Positions 25,906-30,824 of a DNA stretch of 64,000 nucleotides are shown here, piece after piece. The stretch is taken from NCBI GenBank assembly GCA_964016885.1, contig OZ024757.1, forward strand, positions 26,809,954 to 26,873,953, given 5' to 3'. The stretch's first letter is position 1. The number at the start of each line of letters is the position of its first letter. This DNA comes from Eledone cirrhosa. Taxonomy: Eukaryota; Mollusca; Cephalopoda; Octopoda; Eledonidae. Both the position numbers and the translations under genes were made by a program. The notes beneath the pieces are model-generated. The model was given only the letters and a program-made list of their open reading frames with translations, was not told the origin of the DNA and searched no databases.

Positions 25906-28900
25906 GTATAATGTCATTATGTTTATGTATATATATATACACACACATACACACCATGGCTATTTTATGACTGTAACTAATCCATGTAGTTTACATGTGT
26001 GAACGAATACAAGTTATGCATGGACATGTATAAAATCTGTTAATGTCGCTCGTGTTAAAAAACTAAGATATTCTATATTTTCTAGAACGACTATTCTCAG
26101 GCCGGATTTACCATTGTGCTTAAGTGTACTTAAACACAGGGCCCCATTGGCCAGGGGGGCCCATCTTCCTGCCCCCAAATTATTTTTACCTCCTTCAGGG
26201 CCCAAGTAAGGGGCCTCATAACTTAACTAGCATAAGGCCTCATTTGTCCTAAATCCAACACTGACTCCCGAACCTCCGATCAGTTCCAGCAACAGGACAG
26301 CCTGCTCGTGAAATTAACGTGCAAGTGGCTGAGCATTCCACAGACACATGTACCCTTAACGTGATAATTCTCAGAGAGATTAAACATGACATAGTGTGTG
26401 ATAAGCGATAGCCCTTTGAATTACAGGTATAGTTGATCTGACGGGTTTCCAGCGGATAGTCGAGACGTATCAACCCGAAGAAGCTATGGTAAGCAGTGCT
26501 GGATTTACCACTGTACTTAGATGCGCTTAAGCACAGGGCCTCGTTGACCAGGGCAGGGGTGCTCTTCCTGCCCCTCAAAATGTTTTACCCCCTTCAGGGC
26601 CCAAGTAAGGGGCTTCATAACTTAACTAGCACAGGGATCATTTGTCAAAAATCCGGCACTGATGGTAAATGATATTTGTCCAAGATGTCTTATGATTGCA
26701 AAACGATCTTCTTAACCACTCGGCCATTACGTACAATGATGTATGTGTACAATTCAGACACATTTTCAAATACATACATACGTACACACACAAATACAAA
26801 AGACCGACACCCCCCACAAAAACAAACAAACAAACAAACAAACATAAACAATGCCCCTACGAGGTCAACAGACTTGATATAACAACTATCTTTGCCATAA
26901 ACTACATCTGACTGTCATAAACTTCAGATTATATTAGATAATAAAATACACTATGTCTATAAACAACAATAAACAAAGACTGGCTGATCGACGCTGGAAT
27001 GTCTGTAATCATATGCCAGAAGGCGCATGTCTTAGTGGTTAGAGCATTGGGCTTGCAATCGGAAGGTTGTGAGCTCGATTCTCGGACCAGGTGATGCGTT
27101 GTGCCATTGAACAAGACACTTTATTTCACGTTGCTCCAGTTTACTTAGCTGTAAAAATGAGTTGCGACGTCACTGGTGTCAAGCTGCATCGGTCATTGCC
27201 TTTCCTTTGGACATCATCATATATAGTGTATATATAATGTATAAATGAGTTGTGACATCACTGGTGCCAAGCTGTATTGGCTATAGCCTTTCCCTTGGAC
27301 AACATCGGTGGCGTGGAGAGGGGAGACTGGTATGAATGGGCGACTGTTGATCTTCCACAAATAACCTTGCCCGGACCTCGGAAGGAAACTTTCTCGGTGC
27401 AAATTCCATGGTCATTCGTGACCGAAGGTTGTCTTTACCTAATCATATGCCTGCTTTATCGGAATAAAATGTCATTGTGTATTTGTTCTGGCTCTTTACA
27501 TTCTGAGTTCAAATCCCGTCGAGGTCAACCTTACCAGTTAAGTACTGGGGTTGATCAATAATTATATTTTTCTCCCCAAACTTCCAAAACACACATCTAT
27601 TTGTATATATGCTACAATTTATGTACATGTTATATTTATCGGATATCGAAGTTTTTTTTATATATTGGTTGAGGTTGAGGTTGATATTTGATAACAGCTA
27701 AACTAATCACAACGAAAATGACCAAATATGCACCCCCCCCCCCCAAAAAAAATGTCTGGCCTTGTGCCTAAATTAGACATCAATATTACAGGCCAGCCAA
27801 TGTATACACGCTTCAACAGCATTCTAATCAAAGCGTGTATGCATTTTTTTGGAACAGCCTGTGTATATATGTGTGTGTGTAGCAAATGGAGTGAGTTGGG
27901 CTTGTCTCTTCCTGAGAAGGTGGAGGACAGTCGAAGTCAGAGAACTTAGGACAGCATAAGTTCGAAGGCCACCTTCGACTCCCTCTTCGTCCAGTCAGAT
28001 CAGTTTGCAAGGTGCCGCTTACTATCTGCCAGCGCCAAATACTCAGGCGACTGGGTTGATGCCCTACCCGTGGCCAACGTTGGTGGCCTACTCAGCCTGG
28101 ACGAACTTCGTGTCTCCATCGCCCTCAGAGTGGGAGCTGACGTATGCATGGGTTTGAGGTGCCGATGCGGCAAATTCCTCGACTCCACAGTCTTTCTTGC
28201 CGCTTCGCGCGTCACACGGAGCTAAACCTCATTCTGAAGAGAGCTTTGGCCCAGGCGAATATCCCCTCAGTCTTGGAACCATCTGGGTTGTCGAGAAGTG
28301 ACGCAAAAGACCTGACGGCCTTACTCTGTGCCCCTGGTGCCTTGTCTGAGACGTCACTGTTAGTGACTCTTGCTCTTTCCCACATCCTGGATGCTGCGGT
28401 TAGGACGAGAGCCACAGCTTTCGCAGCCGAGCGGAGTAAGACCCTCAAATACTCTGATCTGTCGGCGGCCAGCTACATTTTTCAGCCTTGTGGCTTTCGA
28501 GACATTTGGGGGGAGTCGGGCCGCCGACTGCGAGGTTCCTCTCTTCACTGGCCGCTCGCCTAATAGAGGTAACTGGCGAATCTCGCGAGGGCGCTTGGCT
28601 GTTTCAGCACCTCAGCCTCGCCATCACCAGAGGTAACACTGACAGTGTGCTGGCTTGCCTCAAAAATCATTAGAGAGGTTGCCCAGTACTCATCGCGACG
28701 TTGCTGTCTTTTGTTCTGGTGTTGGCTCCGTTGTTCACCCCTTCCTTTACATTTTCTTTAATATTGTAACATTAAAAGAATATATCTTTCTAAATGAATC
28801 GCGAGCTATTTATAATGTTGTCTAAGCATTTGTAATGTTATTTGTGTATATATTTAAAACGTTTGTTATGTTATTCTACTGTAAATTTATTTATATGCTC

Positions 28901-29201
28901 TGTTTATATTTTCATTCTGAAAGAATTGCAAACGATTTATAATGTTATTTATACAACTATGAATAAAATGAAAAAAAACGAGATGTCCTACACGAGTGAA
29001 AGTATAAGGAAAAAAGATGAAATCGAAAATGCAACTGGAATCTTTTTAAAAATATTTATATGCCTATGATGGTTGGAAGATCACTGATGATTTTAATATG
29101 ATTTATTTAATATCGTAAATATACTCCAAATACTTGTTGAGTGCTTTTATATCAGTTATAAATATTTACTCGTTGTTAACCCAACAATTTAAATAAAACT
29201 T

Positions 29202-29271
<70 letters not shown>

Positions 29272-29413
29272 AATTCCGTCGGAATTCCAGAACCTTTCCG
29301 GCACTGTCAATAAATACACCAGGATTTTATCATTCTGATGACTGAAAGCAAATTTTGTTTGCTTTCAAGAAACCACTGGTAAATGGAATAATTATCTTAT
29401 GTTGTTTATTACA

Positions 29414-29470
<57 letters not shown>

Positions 29471-30824
29471 GTCACGCACACATATCCAGGAAGCTGATAC
29501 GATAACGATATGTATATGCAGTGCCTCAGCCGGGTGGTTGGAACAGGTAAAAGAGTACACGCACACACACACACATATATATATATATTATGCATGTATG
29601 TGTGCACAATCAATGCATGTGAGCATATGTATATATATATATATAAACAATGCAATAATGCATGTGCACGTATGTAAGTATGTAGACAGATAGTAGAAAT
29701 ACGTAGACAGACAGAAAGATATATATATATATATATGCAGATAAGACCAATTATATTGACAGATCATTAGAAGAAATAGACAAATGAAGAGCAGATAGTG
29801 AAATTTAATCACGATTACAAACTATAGACATTGCCAGAAGAATGTCTTGTTATGTAAAGACATGGGGAAGGAAGGTTGAGGTGTGGGGCGACATTTCGGG
29901 GGTGTTTTTATTTATATATTTATCTTCACTTCCTACTTTCAAATGTTGCTCTAAACACTTATACAGAGTTAAATCACAAGCTAAACTACACATGGTCCTT
30001 TCATCGAGACTCCATTTCAAATTAATACGTTTGGCTGTTTTCCTCTCCTGCAGAGGAAATCCGACTTTTGAAAATAATTTCTTTTTGGCTACGCCTCACA
30101 TAAAAAATATGTGTGTGTGTGAGTGTATATATATATATATTTGTTTACATACAGATCTGTGTTCATTATATACACAGGGTGTCCCAAAAATATATATATA
30201 TATATATTTGTTTACATACAGATCTGTGATCATATATATACATATATATATATATCTATATACGTATACAAACATATATATATATATGTTAATGAGATGG
30301 AGGTAAGACCACGATCTCTGGCGGCGTGTTTGTAACCTTTCCAAGCTTTATATATATATTCAGGGTGTCCCCCAAAAATATATACACACTTCAACAACAA
30401 TCCAATAAATAAATATTGCCTGTACAGGTAATCAAAATGTGTATACATTTTTTTGGGACACCCTGTATGTATATATATATGTATATTTATATCAAATGTG
30501 TTACACAGAAGGATTAAATGATTGACAGCGGAGTAGCAGGAGAGGAATGTGAACTACAGCTTACGTTAATATATATATATAAACACATGCATATAATATA
30601 TATATATAATTTTACACTTGAACACACGTCTGTTTTAAGGTTAAATAAGGTATAAAAGGGTAAGAAAACGAAGAAGAAGCAGCAAAAAGATGAGGATGAT
30701 AATGGAATAATTTTGAGACGGGATAAGCTTGGACAGAGCGAAGTAACTTACCAGCTGGCAACGTGGAGATTGTGACAATGTTGGAACACAGAGATTTCAA
30801 ACACCTCAGTGCGCGCACGTGCAT
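5975..30824 (-). CDS. GUK1: Guanylate kinase gene (whole gene, 8 coding exons)
   Basis: Catalyses ATP-dependent phosphorylation of GMP/dGMP to GDP/dGDP in purine nucleotide metabolism. Coding exons on the minus strand: 30824-30752 (optional 5' exon), 15729-15592, 11904-11863, 10511-10415, 9383-9245, 6955-6871, 6549-6464 and 5995-5975. All junctions are GT/AG and all phases match. From the ATG at 15703 the spliced frame is 582 nt, 193 residues, close to the roughly 197 of the human enzyme. Visible motifs are the P-loop GPSGAGKGT (residues 11-19), the GMP-binding segment [11 protein letters not shown] (37-47), DYHF (52-55), the FSGNYYGTS segment, [11 protein letters not shown] (97-107), the lid stretch [15 protein letters not shown] and [14 protein letters not shown]. 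The P-loop Ser/Thr of the human enzyme is Gly here, as in many bacterial enzymes. The 14.9-kb first intron is almost entirely repeats. Confidence 0.93.
6464..6549 (-). CDS. GUK1: GUK1 exon, C-terminal core
   Basis: An 86-nt exon encoding [20 protein letters not shown] and the following helix (KLKEILQE). Acceptor 'ctcctctcag', donor GTAAGG. The leading Ser is split with the previous exon (T|CC). It corresponds to the conserved 'EPGLFDVVIIND' segment of animal guanylate kinases. Confidence 0.93.
6871..6955 (-). CDS. GUK1: GUK1 exon, lid region
   Basis: An 85-nt exon between 'ttgttacag' and GTAAGTAC. It encodes [20 protein letters not shown] then TANEAIEF. The arginines in [17 protein letters not shown] align with the ATP-contacting lid and the 'RNTETEESLVKRL' motif of the vertebrate enzyme. 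Confidence 0.95.
7045..7330 (+). repeat. tRNA-headed SINE in a GUK1 intron
   Basis: Starts with an A-box-like 'tggctttgtggttagggta' and a B-box 'ggttgtgagttcgattccc', then the linker 'ttgagcaagacactttattt' shared with the copies at 13690, 27017 and 55875. The body differs from the 48-bp-unit family and ends near a (GT)n tract. RNA polymerase III boxes are visible, but there is no intact tRNA cloverleaf. Confidence 0.8.
7385..7800 (-). repeat. Two LINE 3' ends in tandem (CR1/L2-like)
   Basis: Two near-copies of a 'tgagttg(t/c)(a/g)gtgcacct' LINE tail, the second continuing on the minus strand into a degraded coding end (…[20 protein letters not shown]…) that matches the better-preserved copy at 9440-9945. 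Only the extreme 3' ends are present, so this is dead retroposed sequence. Confidence 0.6.
7800..7990. repeat. Repeat shared with 63203-63330
   Basis: The segment with 'ctttgtttggcaagttatct' and 'ggttggatgtccttcctatt' recurs near the right edge of the window and resembles a diverged composite-SINE tail. Confidence 0.45.
8017..8102. repeat. 86-bp near-perfect palindrome in (TA)n
   Basis: Left arm 'gaatgtatgtatagtatatt' pairs with the right arm ending 'actatacatacattc' around a central 'tttaattaaa'. Both sides are (TA)n tracts. A small non-autonomous fold-back element is the likeliest reading. Confidence 0.8.
8265..8385 (-). repeat. SINE, 'GTTTCTAC' family, 5'-truncated
   Basis: Minus-oriented copy: 'gtttctactttaggcacaag', 'tatcgaccccgtaaggatg' and a B-box complement 'ggatttgaactcagatc'. 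Confidence 0.8.
8811..8895. mobile_element. Mini-palindrome MITE, 'CAGGGTGT(T)CC' family
   Basis: Ends resemble 'cagtgtatcccc' and 'ggaacaccctgtg', with the internal 'atgtatacaaacttcaac' typical of the family; flanked by (TA)n. Diverged relative to the copies at 30361 and 31406. Confidence 0.65.
8900..9025. repeat. (TA)n/(GATG)n/(GA)n microsatellites
   Basis: Three adjacent simple tracts: (TA) 8899-8924 and 8981-9003, (GAT)n near 8933-8944, (GA)n 9004-9022. Confidence 0.8.
9245..9383 (-). CDS. GUK1: GUK1 exon, central kinase core
   Basis: A 139-nt exon (acceptor 'cttcttcag', donor GTCAGTAT) encoding [40 protein letters not shown] and PPSLDDL. It matches the 'RICVLDVDLQGVRNIK…ISVQPPSL' core of animal guanylate kinases. 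The Ser codon is split with the preceding exon (AG|T). Confidence 0.96.
9440..9945 (-). pseudogene. CR1/L2-like LINE ORF2 C-terminus relic
   Basis: A minus-strand frame around 9805-9617 contains '[20 protein letters not shown]' and '[15 protein letters not shown]', a good match to the invariant end of CR1/L2-type ORF2 ('R..FFS.RVVN.WN.LP..VV.A.sv..FK..L'). The reading frame shifts upstream. The 3' tail (about 9450-9545) is the repeat also found at 7420 and 24250. Confidence 0.75.
9965..10320 (+). pseudogene. LINE 3' end fragment (RTE/jockey-like)
   Basis: Plus-strand remnant matching the minus-strand LINE at 21090-21364: 'GHVVRMSQ'-type segment, 'RWLDNIQEL'-type segment, then '[13 protein letters not shown]' and a (GAA)n tail at 10300. 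Frames are broken. Confidence 0.7.
10415..10511 (-). CDS. GUK1: GUK1 exon, GMP-binding region
   Basis: A 97-nt exon (acceptor 'gtctttcag', donor GTGAGTAC) encoding [20 protein letters not shown] then [12 protein letters not shown]. It contains the Tyr of 'DY.F', the Glu of 'FLENA' and the Tyr/Ser of 'SGNYYGTS' that contact GMP in characterised guanylate kinases. Confidence 0.95.
10613..10638. repeat. Short GC-rich hairpin
   Basis: 'gacctcccag' and 'ctgggaggtc' form a 10-bp inverted repeat with a 5-nt loop, just upstream of the 48-bp array. Confidence 0.6.
10795..11590 (+). repeat. Composite VNTR-SINE with 12 units of 48 bp
   Basis: A 48-bp unit ('cccagtccacactgtaaagt' plus a variable half) repeats about twelve times from 10835 to 11411. 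Two subtypes are segregated: seven or more units with 'ttatgctaccatgacaaaaa', then units with 'ttacggtaccacgatgaaaa'. The constant tail follows ('ggttggcattaggaaggaca' … 'aacccatgctagtgtgg') and ends in (GATG)n at 11575-11600. Because 48 is divisible by 3, long open frames appear by chance. Confidence 0.9.
11600..11862. other. GUK1 intron, no further feature
   Basis: Short (CA)n at 11607-11619, then C-rich single-copy-looking sequence leading to exon 2. No other signal seen. Confidence 0.5.
11863..11904 (-). CDS. GUK1: GUK1 42-nt exon, GMP-binding loop
   Basis: A micro-exon-sized exon with acceptor 'tcctattgcag' and donor GTAAGG. It encodes [14 protein letters not shown] plus the first base of the next Asp codon. 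The two Arg of TTRNPRPGE are the conserved GMP-phosphate ligands. His is split with the upstream exon (C|AC). Phase and protein alignment make it certain despite its length. Confidence 0.95.
11935..12735. repeat. 800-bp satellite of 13-bp GGTAGGTTAGAGA units
   Basis: Period 13 measured at 'ggta' 12081, 12094, 12107. Variants include 'gattagagag', 'gttatatag' and 'gttagataggta'. On the minus (transcribed) strand it reads CTAACCTACCTCTCTAAC, that is, pyrimidine-rich with many CTAAC motifs. It lies directly upstream of the acceptor of the 42-nt GUK1 exon. Confidence 0.9.
12785..12958. mobile_element. TTAA-family MITE, one end decayed
   Basis: Reverse-oriented family body ('catatcgaatctacaagatt', 'gaggtgagagaattctggc') with the terminal repeat 'aatgctagagggttaac' at the right. 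The left terminus is lost. Confidence 0.75.
13090..13136. repeat. (TA)n microsatellite
   Basis: Over 20 TA dinucleotides. Confidence 0.95.
13136..13680. other. GUK1 intron, no recognised element
   Basis: About 13140-13340 looks single-copy. A tail-like fragment ('ggtgactttaggaagggcac') lies near 13418, followed by (CA)n and (TA)n. No gene seen. Confidence 0.4.
13684..14020 (+). repeat. Full-length young composite SINE (one 48-bp unit)
   Basis: tRNA-like head with A-box 'tggcttagtggttagagca' and B-box 'ggttgtgagttcaattctc', the linker 'ttgagcaagacactttattt', one 48-bp unit (about 13853-13903), the 'ggttggtgttaggaagggca' junction and the tail 'gcagggaaaaagcggacgta'. It differs at only about three positions over about 330 bp from the copy at 55875-56204, so both are recent insertions or a recent duplication. 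Flanked by (TA)n. Confidence 0.9.
14030..14160. repeat. Repeat 'acccgccttcccatgggcac'
   Basis: A short stretch recurring at 15855-15905 ('agacccgactttccaagggt … gaagctgaagcatata') as the 5' extension of composite elements. Confidence 0.45.
14165..14500 (+). repeat. Composite VNTR-SINE with about three 48-bp units
   Basis: Units begin at about 14190, 14238 and 14286 ('cacactgtaaagtggtcatg'-type), then the 'gcggttggcgttaggaaggg' junction and the full constant tail ending 'gaatgttaaacaatgata'. Confidence 0.85.
14515..15014. other. GUK1 intron, no feature recognised
   Basis: Unremarkable AT-rich sequence with no splice-flanked coding segment on the transcribed strand. Confidence 0.4.
15015..15169. 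mobile_element. TTAA MITE, internally deleted 155-bp form
   Basis: Complete at both ends: 'ttaaccctttagtattta' and 'taaatgctaaagggttaa'. Relative to 220-bp copies it lacks the segment between 'tttattttgagaa' and 'gaattctgg'. Flanked by TTAA on each side. Confidence 0.85.
15224..15404. repeat. 22-bp tandem repeat
   Basis: About eight copies of 'acaaaattacatttacaact' plus 2 nt (period 22, for example 15301 to 15323), just downstream of GUK1 exon 15729-15592 in the intron. Confidence 0.9.
15592..15729 (-). CDS. GUK1: GUK1 exon with P-loop and internal start codon
   Basis: Acceptor 'tttctcacag' at 15730, donor GTGAGTAT after 15592. Contains the ATG of the cytosolic form at 15703-15701 (A at -3), followed by [20 protein letters not shown] and [16 protein letters not shown]. 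The 26 nt before the ATG are open (SFSSTALK) in the same frame and, with one base from the 30752 donor, complete an Ala codon. The exon can therefore serve as first coding exon or as second exon of the longer form. Confidence 0.95.
15850..16190 (+). repeat. Composite VNTR-SINE with two 48-bp units
   Basis: Two units ('actttaaagtggttggggag', 'acactgtaaagtggtcgtgt') followed by the 'gaggttggtgttaggaaggg' junction, complete tail and 'ggatgtaaaatgatga'. Confidence 0.85.
16392..16624. mobile_element. Complete TTAA-bounded MITE (233 bp)
   Basis: Left 'ttaaccctttagcatgtaa', right 'taaatgctaaagggttaa'. Body has 'aattctctcacttttttctg', 'aactggccacccatactg' and 'tattgttctcaaaataaata'. The TTAA duplication with CCCTTT/AAAGGG ends fits piggyBac-type non-autonomous elements. 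Confidence 0.85.
16640..16960. other. GUK1 intron with a possible transposon fragment
   Basis: The stretch 'ctatatactaataaaaccct' followed by 'gtgtgcttgtctgtaattta' resembles the start of some Helitron-type repeats as I remember them, but no hairpin/CTRR end is located. Function unknown. Confidence 0.25.
16964..17105. repeat. Fold-back repeat with 35-bp perfect core
   Basis: 'ggttatacggaacgggaatc' and its complement form a 34-35-bp perfect palindrome near 17045-17079. An outer pair, 'ctacacaacagttagtt' (16970-16986) and its complement near 17080-17096, encloses a spacer. It abuts a (TA)21 tract at 17104. Confidence 0.8.
17104..17146. repeat. (TA)n microsatellite
   Basis: About 21 TA units. 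Confidence 0.95.
17150..17860. repeat. Dispersed repeats of unknown family
   Basis: 'tatatagttgaaaatgaa' plus 'acaaaac' starts near 17508 and recurs at 18407. 'aatcctttaatttggagatc' near 17450 recurs at 17615 in diverged form. Short (CA)n and (TA)n tracts are interspersed. No coding exon. Confidence 0.45.
17865..18200 (+). repeat. Composite SINE, one 48-bp unit, double tail
   Basis: 'cacgctgtaatgtggccgtg' unit, junction 'cgtggttggtgttaggaagg', tail and (GATG)n near 18105; a second partial tail follows to 18200. It belongs to the same subtype as the 2.2-kb and 45.3-kb copies ('aaaaaacacag(t/c)cc'). Confidence 0.8.
18200..18785. other. GUK1 intron, no gene
   Basis: AT-rich with the 18407 copy of the 'gttgaaaatgaa' repeat. 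Nothing else recognised. Confidence 0.4.
18785..19260. repeat. Compound (TA)/(TG)/(GAA) microsatellite block
   Basis: Two near-copies of a roughly 130-bp TA-rich segment ('attgcaaccatacaactata' at 18928 and 19050) and a (GAA)n tract at 19221-19258. Confidence 0.85.
19330..20795. repeat. 1.45-kb GAT/GGT trinucleotide satellite
   Basis: Nearly continuous GGT, GAT, AGT and AAT triplets with higher-order blocks such as 'ggttgtgagggtggtggtag' (19650-20060). Trinucleotide periodicity keeps several frames open in both strands (up to 494 codons), but the predicted products are homopolymeric Thr/Ile/Pro/His or Gly/Asp/Val strings, so I do not call a protein. Confidence 0.92.
21042..21086. mobile_element. 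Left end of a TTAA MITE, truncated
   Basis: 'ttaaccctttatcatttat' then 'attactctaaatatactatt', interrupted by the LINE that follows. Confidence 0.55.
21088..21610 (-). pseudogene. LINE reverse-transcriptase 3' relic (RTE/jockey-like)
   Basis: Minus-strand frames encode '[15 protein letters not shown]', '[19 protein letters not shown]' + '[14 protein letters not shown]' (the conserved RT C-terminal 'KYLG..fTSDGr' motif) and, after a deletion and frameshift, '[17 protein letters not shown]' and '[17 protein letters not shown]'. 5'-truncated. Related fragments: 9965, 32395, 39750, 40210, 40380. Confidence 0.85.
21610..22220. other. GUK1 intron with a composite-SINE tail
   Basis: A minus-oriented tail lies at 21945-22010 ('tttaacgtctgttttccctg', 'gctagcaagggttgg'). 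The rest is unassigned. Confidence 0.45.
22236..22870. repeat. Three diverged direct copies of a 200-bp repeat
   Basis: Copies share 'gatggtcatggctagcaggc'-like starts, a 'gggttaaac' centre and a 'gctagaaatagcagc' end. Related pieces occur at 51330-51600, 53765-53880 and 59385-59490. Unknown family; an internal 'tggtcatg … cctttgatca' module is most conserved. Confidence 0.6.
22636..23355. repeat. Inverted repeat with 195-bp arms
   Basis: Arm 22636-22830 is nearly the reverse complement of 23164-23355 (for example 'ggtctgttggatgtgatgac' versus 'gtcatcacatccaacagacc'). The roughly 330-bp spacer holds a mini-palindrome MITE at 23056 and an (ATGT)n tract. Confidence 0.85.
23056..23125. mobile_element. 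Mini-palindrome MITE
   Basis: 'cagggtgttccccaaaatgt' at the left and 'gtgcatacattttttagga' at the right; central 'cttcaacagtattcaaatc'. Short member of the CAGGGTGT family, flanked by (TA)n. Confidence 0.75.
23475..23549. mobile_element. Mini-palindrome MITE
   Basis: 'gcacccaaaaatgtatacac … gtatacattttttgggacac' with the terminal 'cttgta'. Preceded by 'gtatagaaattattgtagca', also found beside the copy at 31406. Confidence 0.75.
23560..24240. other. Intron: microsatellites and a SINE fragment
   Basis: (TA)n tracts at 23620, 23757 and 23820, a short duplicated 'acaaataaaaacaaaggaac' module (23591 and 23696), and a minus-oriented GTTTCTAC SINE fragment at 23868-23925. Confidence 0.5.
24240..24420 (-). 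repeat. CR1/L2-like LINE tail
   Basis: Same 'tgtacagtgctcaggtgcac' tail as at 7420 and 9480, two tandem partial copies, beginning with (AAT)n. Confidence 0.65.
24459..24590. repeat. 'CTCACCAGAGTACTCGATAC' repeat, second copy
   Basis: Matches 3275-3410, including 'gctcagccgtcggggtcc'. Flanked by (TA)n on both sides. Confidence 0.7.
24794..25125. repeat. 330-bp near-perfect palindrome
   Basis: Left arm 24794-24955 and right arm 24965-25125 are reverse complements with only a few mismatches (for example 'gatcaaaagatggttaaatg' against 'catttaaccatcttttgatc'). The non-palindromic centre is under 20 nt. (TA)n tracts lie at both sides. A right-arm-like copy lies at 25660-25760 and an inverted, deleted copy at 38520-38710. 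Confidence 0.92.
25253..25384. mobile_element. CAGGGTG-ended MITE, 130 bp
   Basis: 'cagggtgcgggcgatatttg' to 'ggacaccctgta'. Longer than the usual 80-bp form and with a central 'ttacctgtatagggaatata'. Confidence 0.7.
25388..25560. repeat. Fold-back element, shortened arm copy
   Basis: 'taaagtttaagcaaagaatc'-type arms around 'acgggatcttcagaag'. The right arm extends to 'cgagccctctttggatttta'. The full-length relative is at 35155-35395. Confidence 0.75.
25590..25765. repeat. Small hairpin and arm of the 24.8-kb fold-back family
   Basis: 'ggttaaaaaagttccatata' pairs with 'tatatggaacttttttaacc' (25611-25658); followed by 'atatactccagttctaccaa' homologous to 25122-25200. Confidence 0.75.
25765..25950. 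repeat. (TA)n with interspersed GAGTGTGTG
   Basis: Alternating (TA)n and 'gagtgtgtg' blocks, periodic in three copies, ending (TA)20 at about 25863-25903. Confidence 0.9.
26098..26263. mobile_element. hAT-like MITE, diverged copy
   Basis: Ends 'caggccggatttaccattg' and 'aaatccaacactg'. Body 'ttcagggcccaagtaagggg' shared with the next copy. Target duplication not clear. Confidence 0.65.
26300..26470 (+). repeat. SINE-like repeat, 'GCAAGTGGCTGAGCATTCC' family
   Basis: 'tgcaagtggctgagcattcc', 'acagacacatgtacccttaa' and 'tgtgtgataagcgatagccc' recur at 47400-47530. It lies between two hAT-like MITEs. Confidence 0.65.
26494..26661. mobile_element. hAT-like MITE with 8-bp target duplication
   Basis: Terminal inverted repeats 'cagtgctggattt' and 'aaatccggcactg'. 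Flanks ATGGTAAG (26486-26493) and ATGGTAAA (26662-26669) match 7 of 8, the duplication length of the hAT superfamily. The 168-bp element has no coding capacity. Confidence 0.8.
26700..26730 (-). repeat. tRNA-like A-box fragment
   Basis: The complement reads 'taatggccgagtggttaaga', like the D-arm of a Leu/Ser tRNA, but no acceptor stem or T-arm is visible. It is probably a SINE remnant rather than a gene. Confidence 0.35.
27017..27460 (+). repeat. tRNA-headed SINE, second body type
   Basis: Head 'ggcgcatgtcttagtggtta', B-box 'ggttgtgagctcgattctcg', linker 'aacaagacactttatttcac'. The body 'gagttgcgacgtcactggtg' is partly duplicated (27160 and 27247). A minus copy is at 43025-43310. It shares the head but not the 48-bp unit of the composite family. 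Confidence 0.8.
27462..27565 (+). repeat. SINE fragment
   Basis: 'gttctggctctttacattctg', 'gagttcaaatcccgtcgagg' (B-box) and 'aagtactggggttgatcaa'. Related to the copies at 42136, 49970 and 62610. Confidence 0.65.
27798..27864. mobile_element. Mini-palindrome MITE
   Basis: 'aatgtatacacgcttcaaca … gcgtgtatgcatttttttgg' with the terminal 'aacagcctgtg'. The left end is partly replaced by 'caggccagcc'. Confidence 0.65.
27935..28675 (+). pseudogene. LINE ORF2 3' relic, frameshifted
   Basis: Plus-strand frames in succession give pieces of a LINE C-terminus: '[20 protein letters not shown]', '[17 protein letters not shown]', then in another frame '[20 protein letters not shown]' and '[16 protein letters not shown]' ending at a stop near 28673. 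At least two frameshifts. GC-rich compared with its surroundings, so it is a comparatively recent arrival. A second 3' end is at 39285. Confidence 0.8.
28790..29205. repeat. AT-rich fold-back-family fragments
   Basis: 28975-29060 ('cgagatgtcctacacgagtg', 'aaaagatgaaatcgaaaatg') recurs at 56272-56350. 29105-29200 ('tatcagttataaatattta') recurs at 56550-56610. The two halves appear in the same order at both loci. Confidence 0.6.
29204..29268. repeat. (TA)n, 32 or more units
   Basis: One of the longest TA tracts in the window; another lies at 29419-29468. Confidence 0.95.
29270..29835. repeat. GUK1 intron 1: microsatellites
   Basis: Short hairpin near 29345-29368 ('gaaagcaaatttt/gtttgctttc'), (TA)n at 29419-29468, (CA)n and (TA)n to 29740. 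No exon seen. Confidence 0.55.
29836..30110. other. Single-copy-looking part of GUK1 intron 1
   Basis: About 270 bp of balanced composition without any repeat shared elsewhere in the window. It lies about 650 bp inside intron 1 from the 5' exon, a place where intronic regulatory sequence would be plausible; no motif identified. Confidence 0.3.
30361..30468. mobile_element. CAGGGTGTCC MITE, 108 bp
   Basis: Perfect-looking ends 'cagggtgtcccccaaaaa' and 'tttttttgggacaccctg'. The centre holds 'tattgcctgtacaggtaatc' (itself palindromic). The same 108-bp form occurs at 42666. A left end alone lies at 30176-30190. Confidence 0.85.
30752..30824 (-). CDS. GUK1: GUK1 5' exon encoding a putative mitochondrial presequence
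   Basis: ATG at 30824-30822 (A at -3), 73 nt, then the strong donor CAGCTG|GTAAGT. Encodes [24 protein letters not shown] plus one base. That base joins the two bases at the start of exon 15729-15592 to give Ala and an open frame SFSSTALK into the kinase Met. The 33-residue extension has Arg/Lys/His but no Asp or Glu and many Ser/Thr/Leu, as expected for a matrix-targeting peptide. The exact phase match across a 15-kb intron supports it; transcript evidence is not available here. Confidence 0.7.

Noticed and set aside
30612..30751. Longer reading frame after the GUK1 presequence ([14 protein letters not shown]…)
   Set aside because: It follows a consensus donor; the in-frame junction to the kinase exon is a better explanation.
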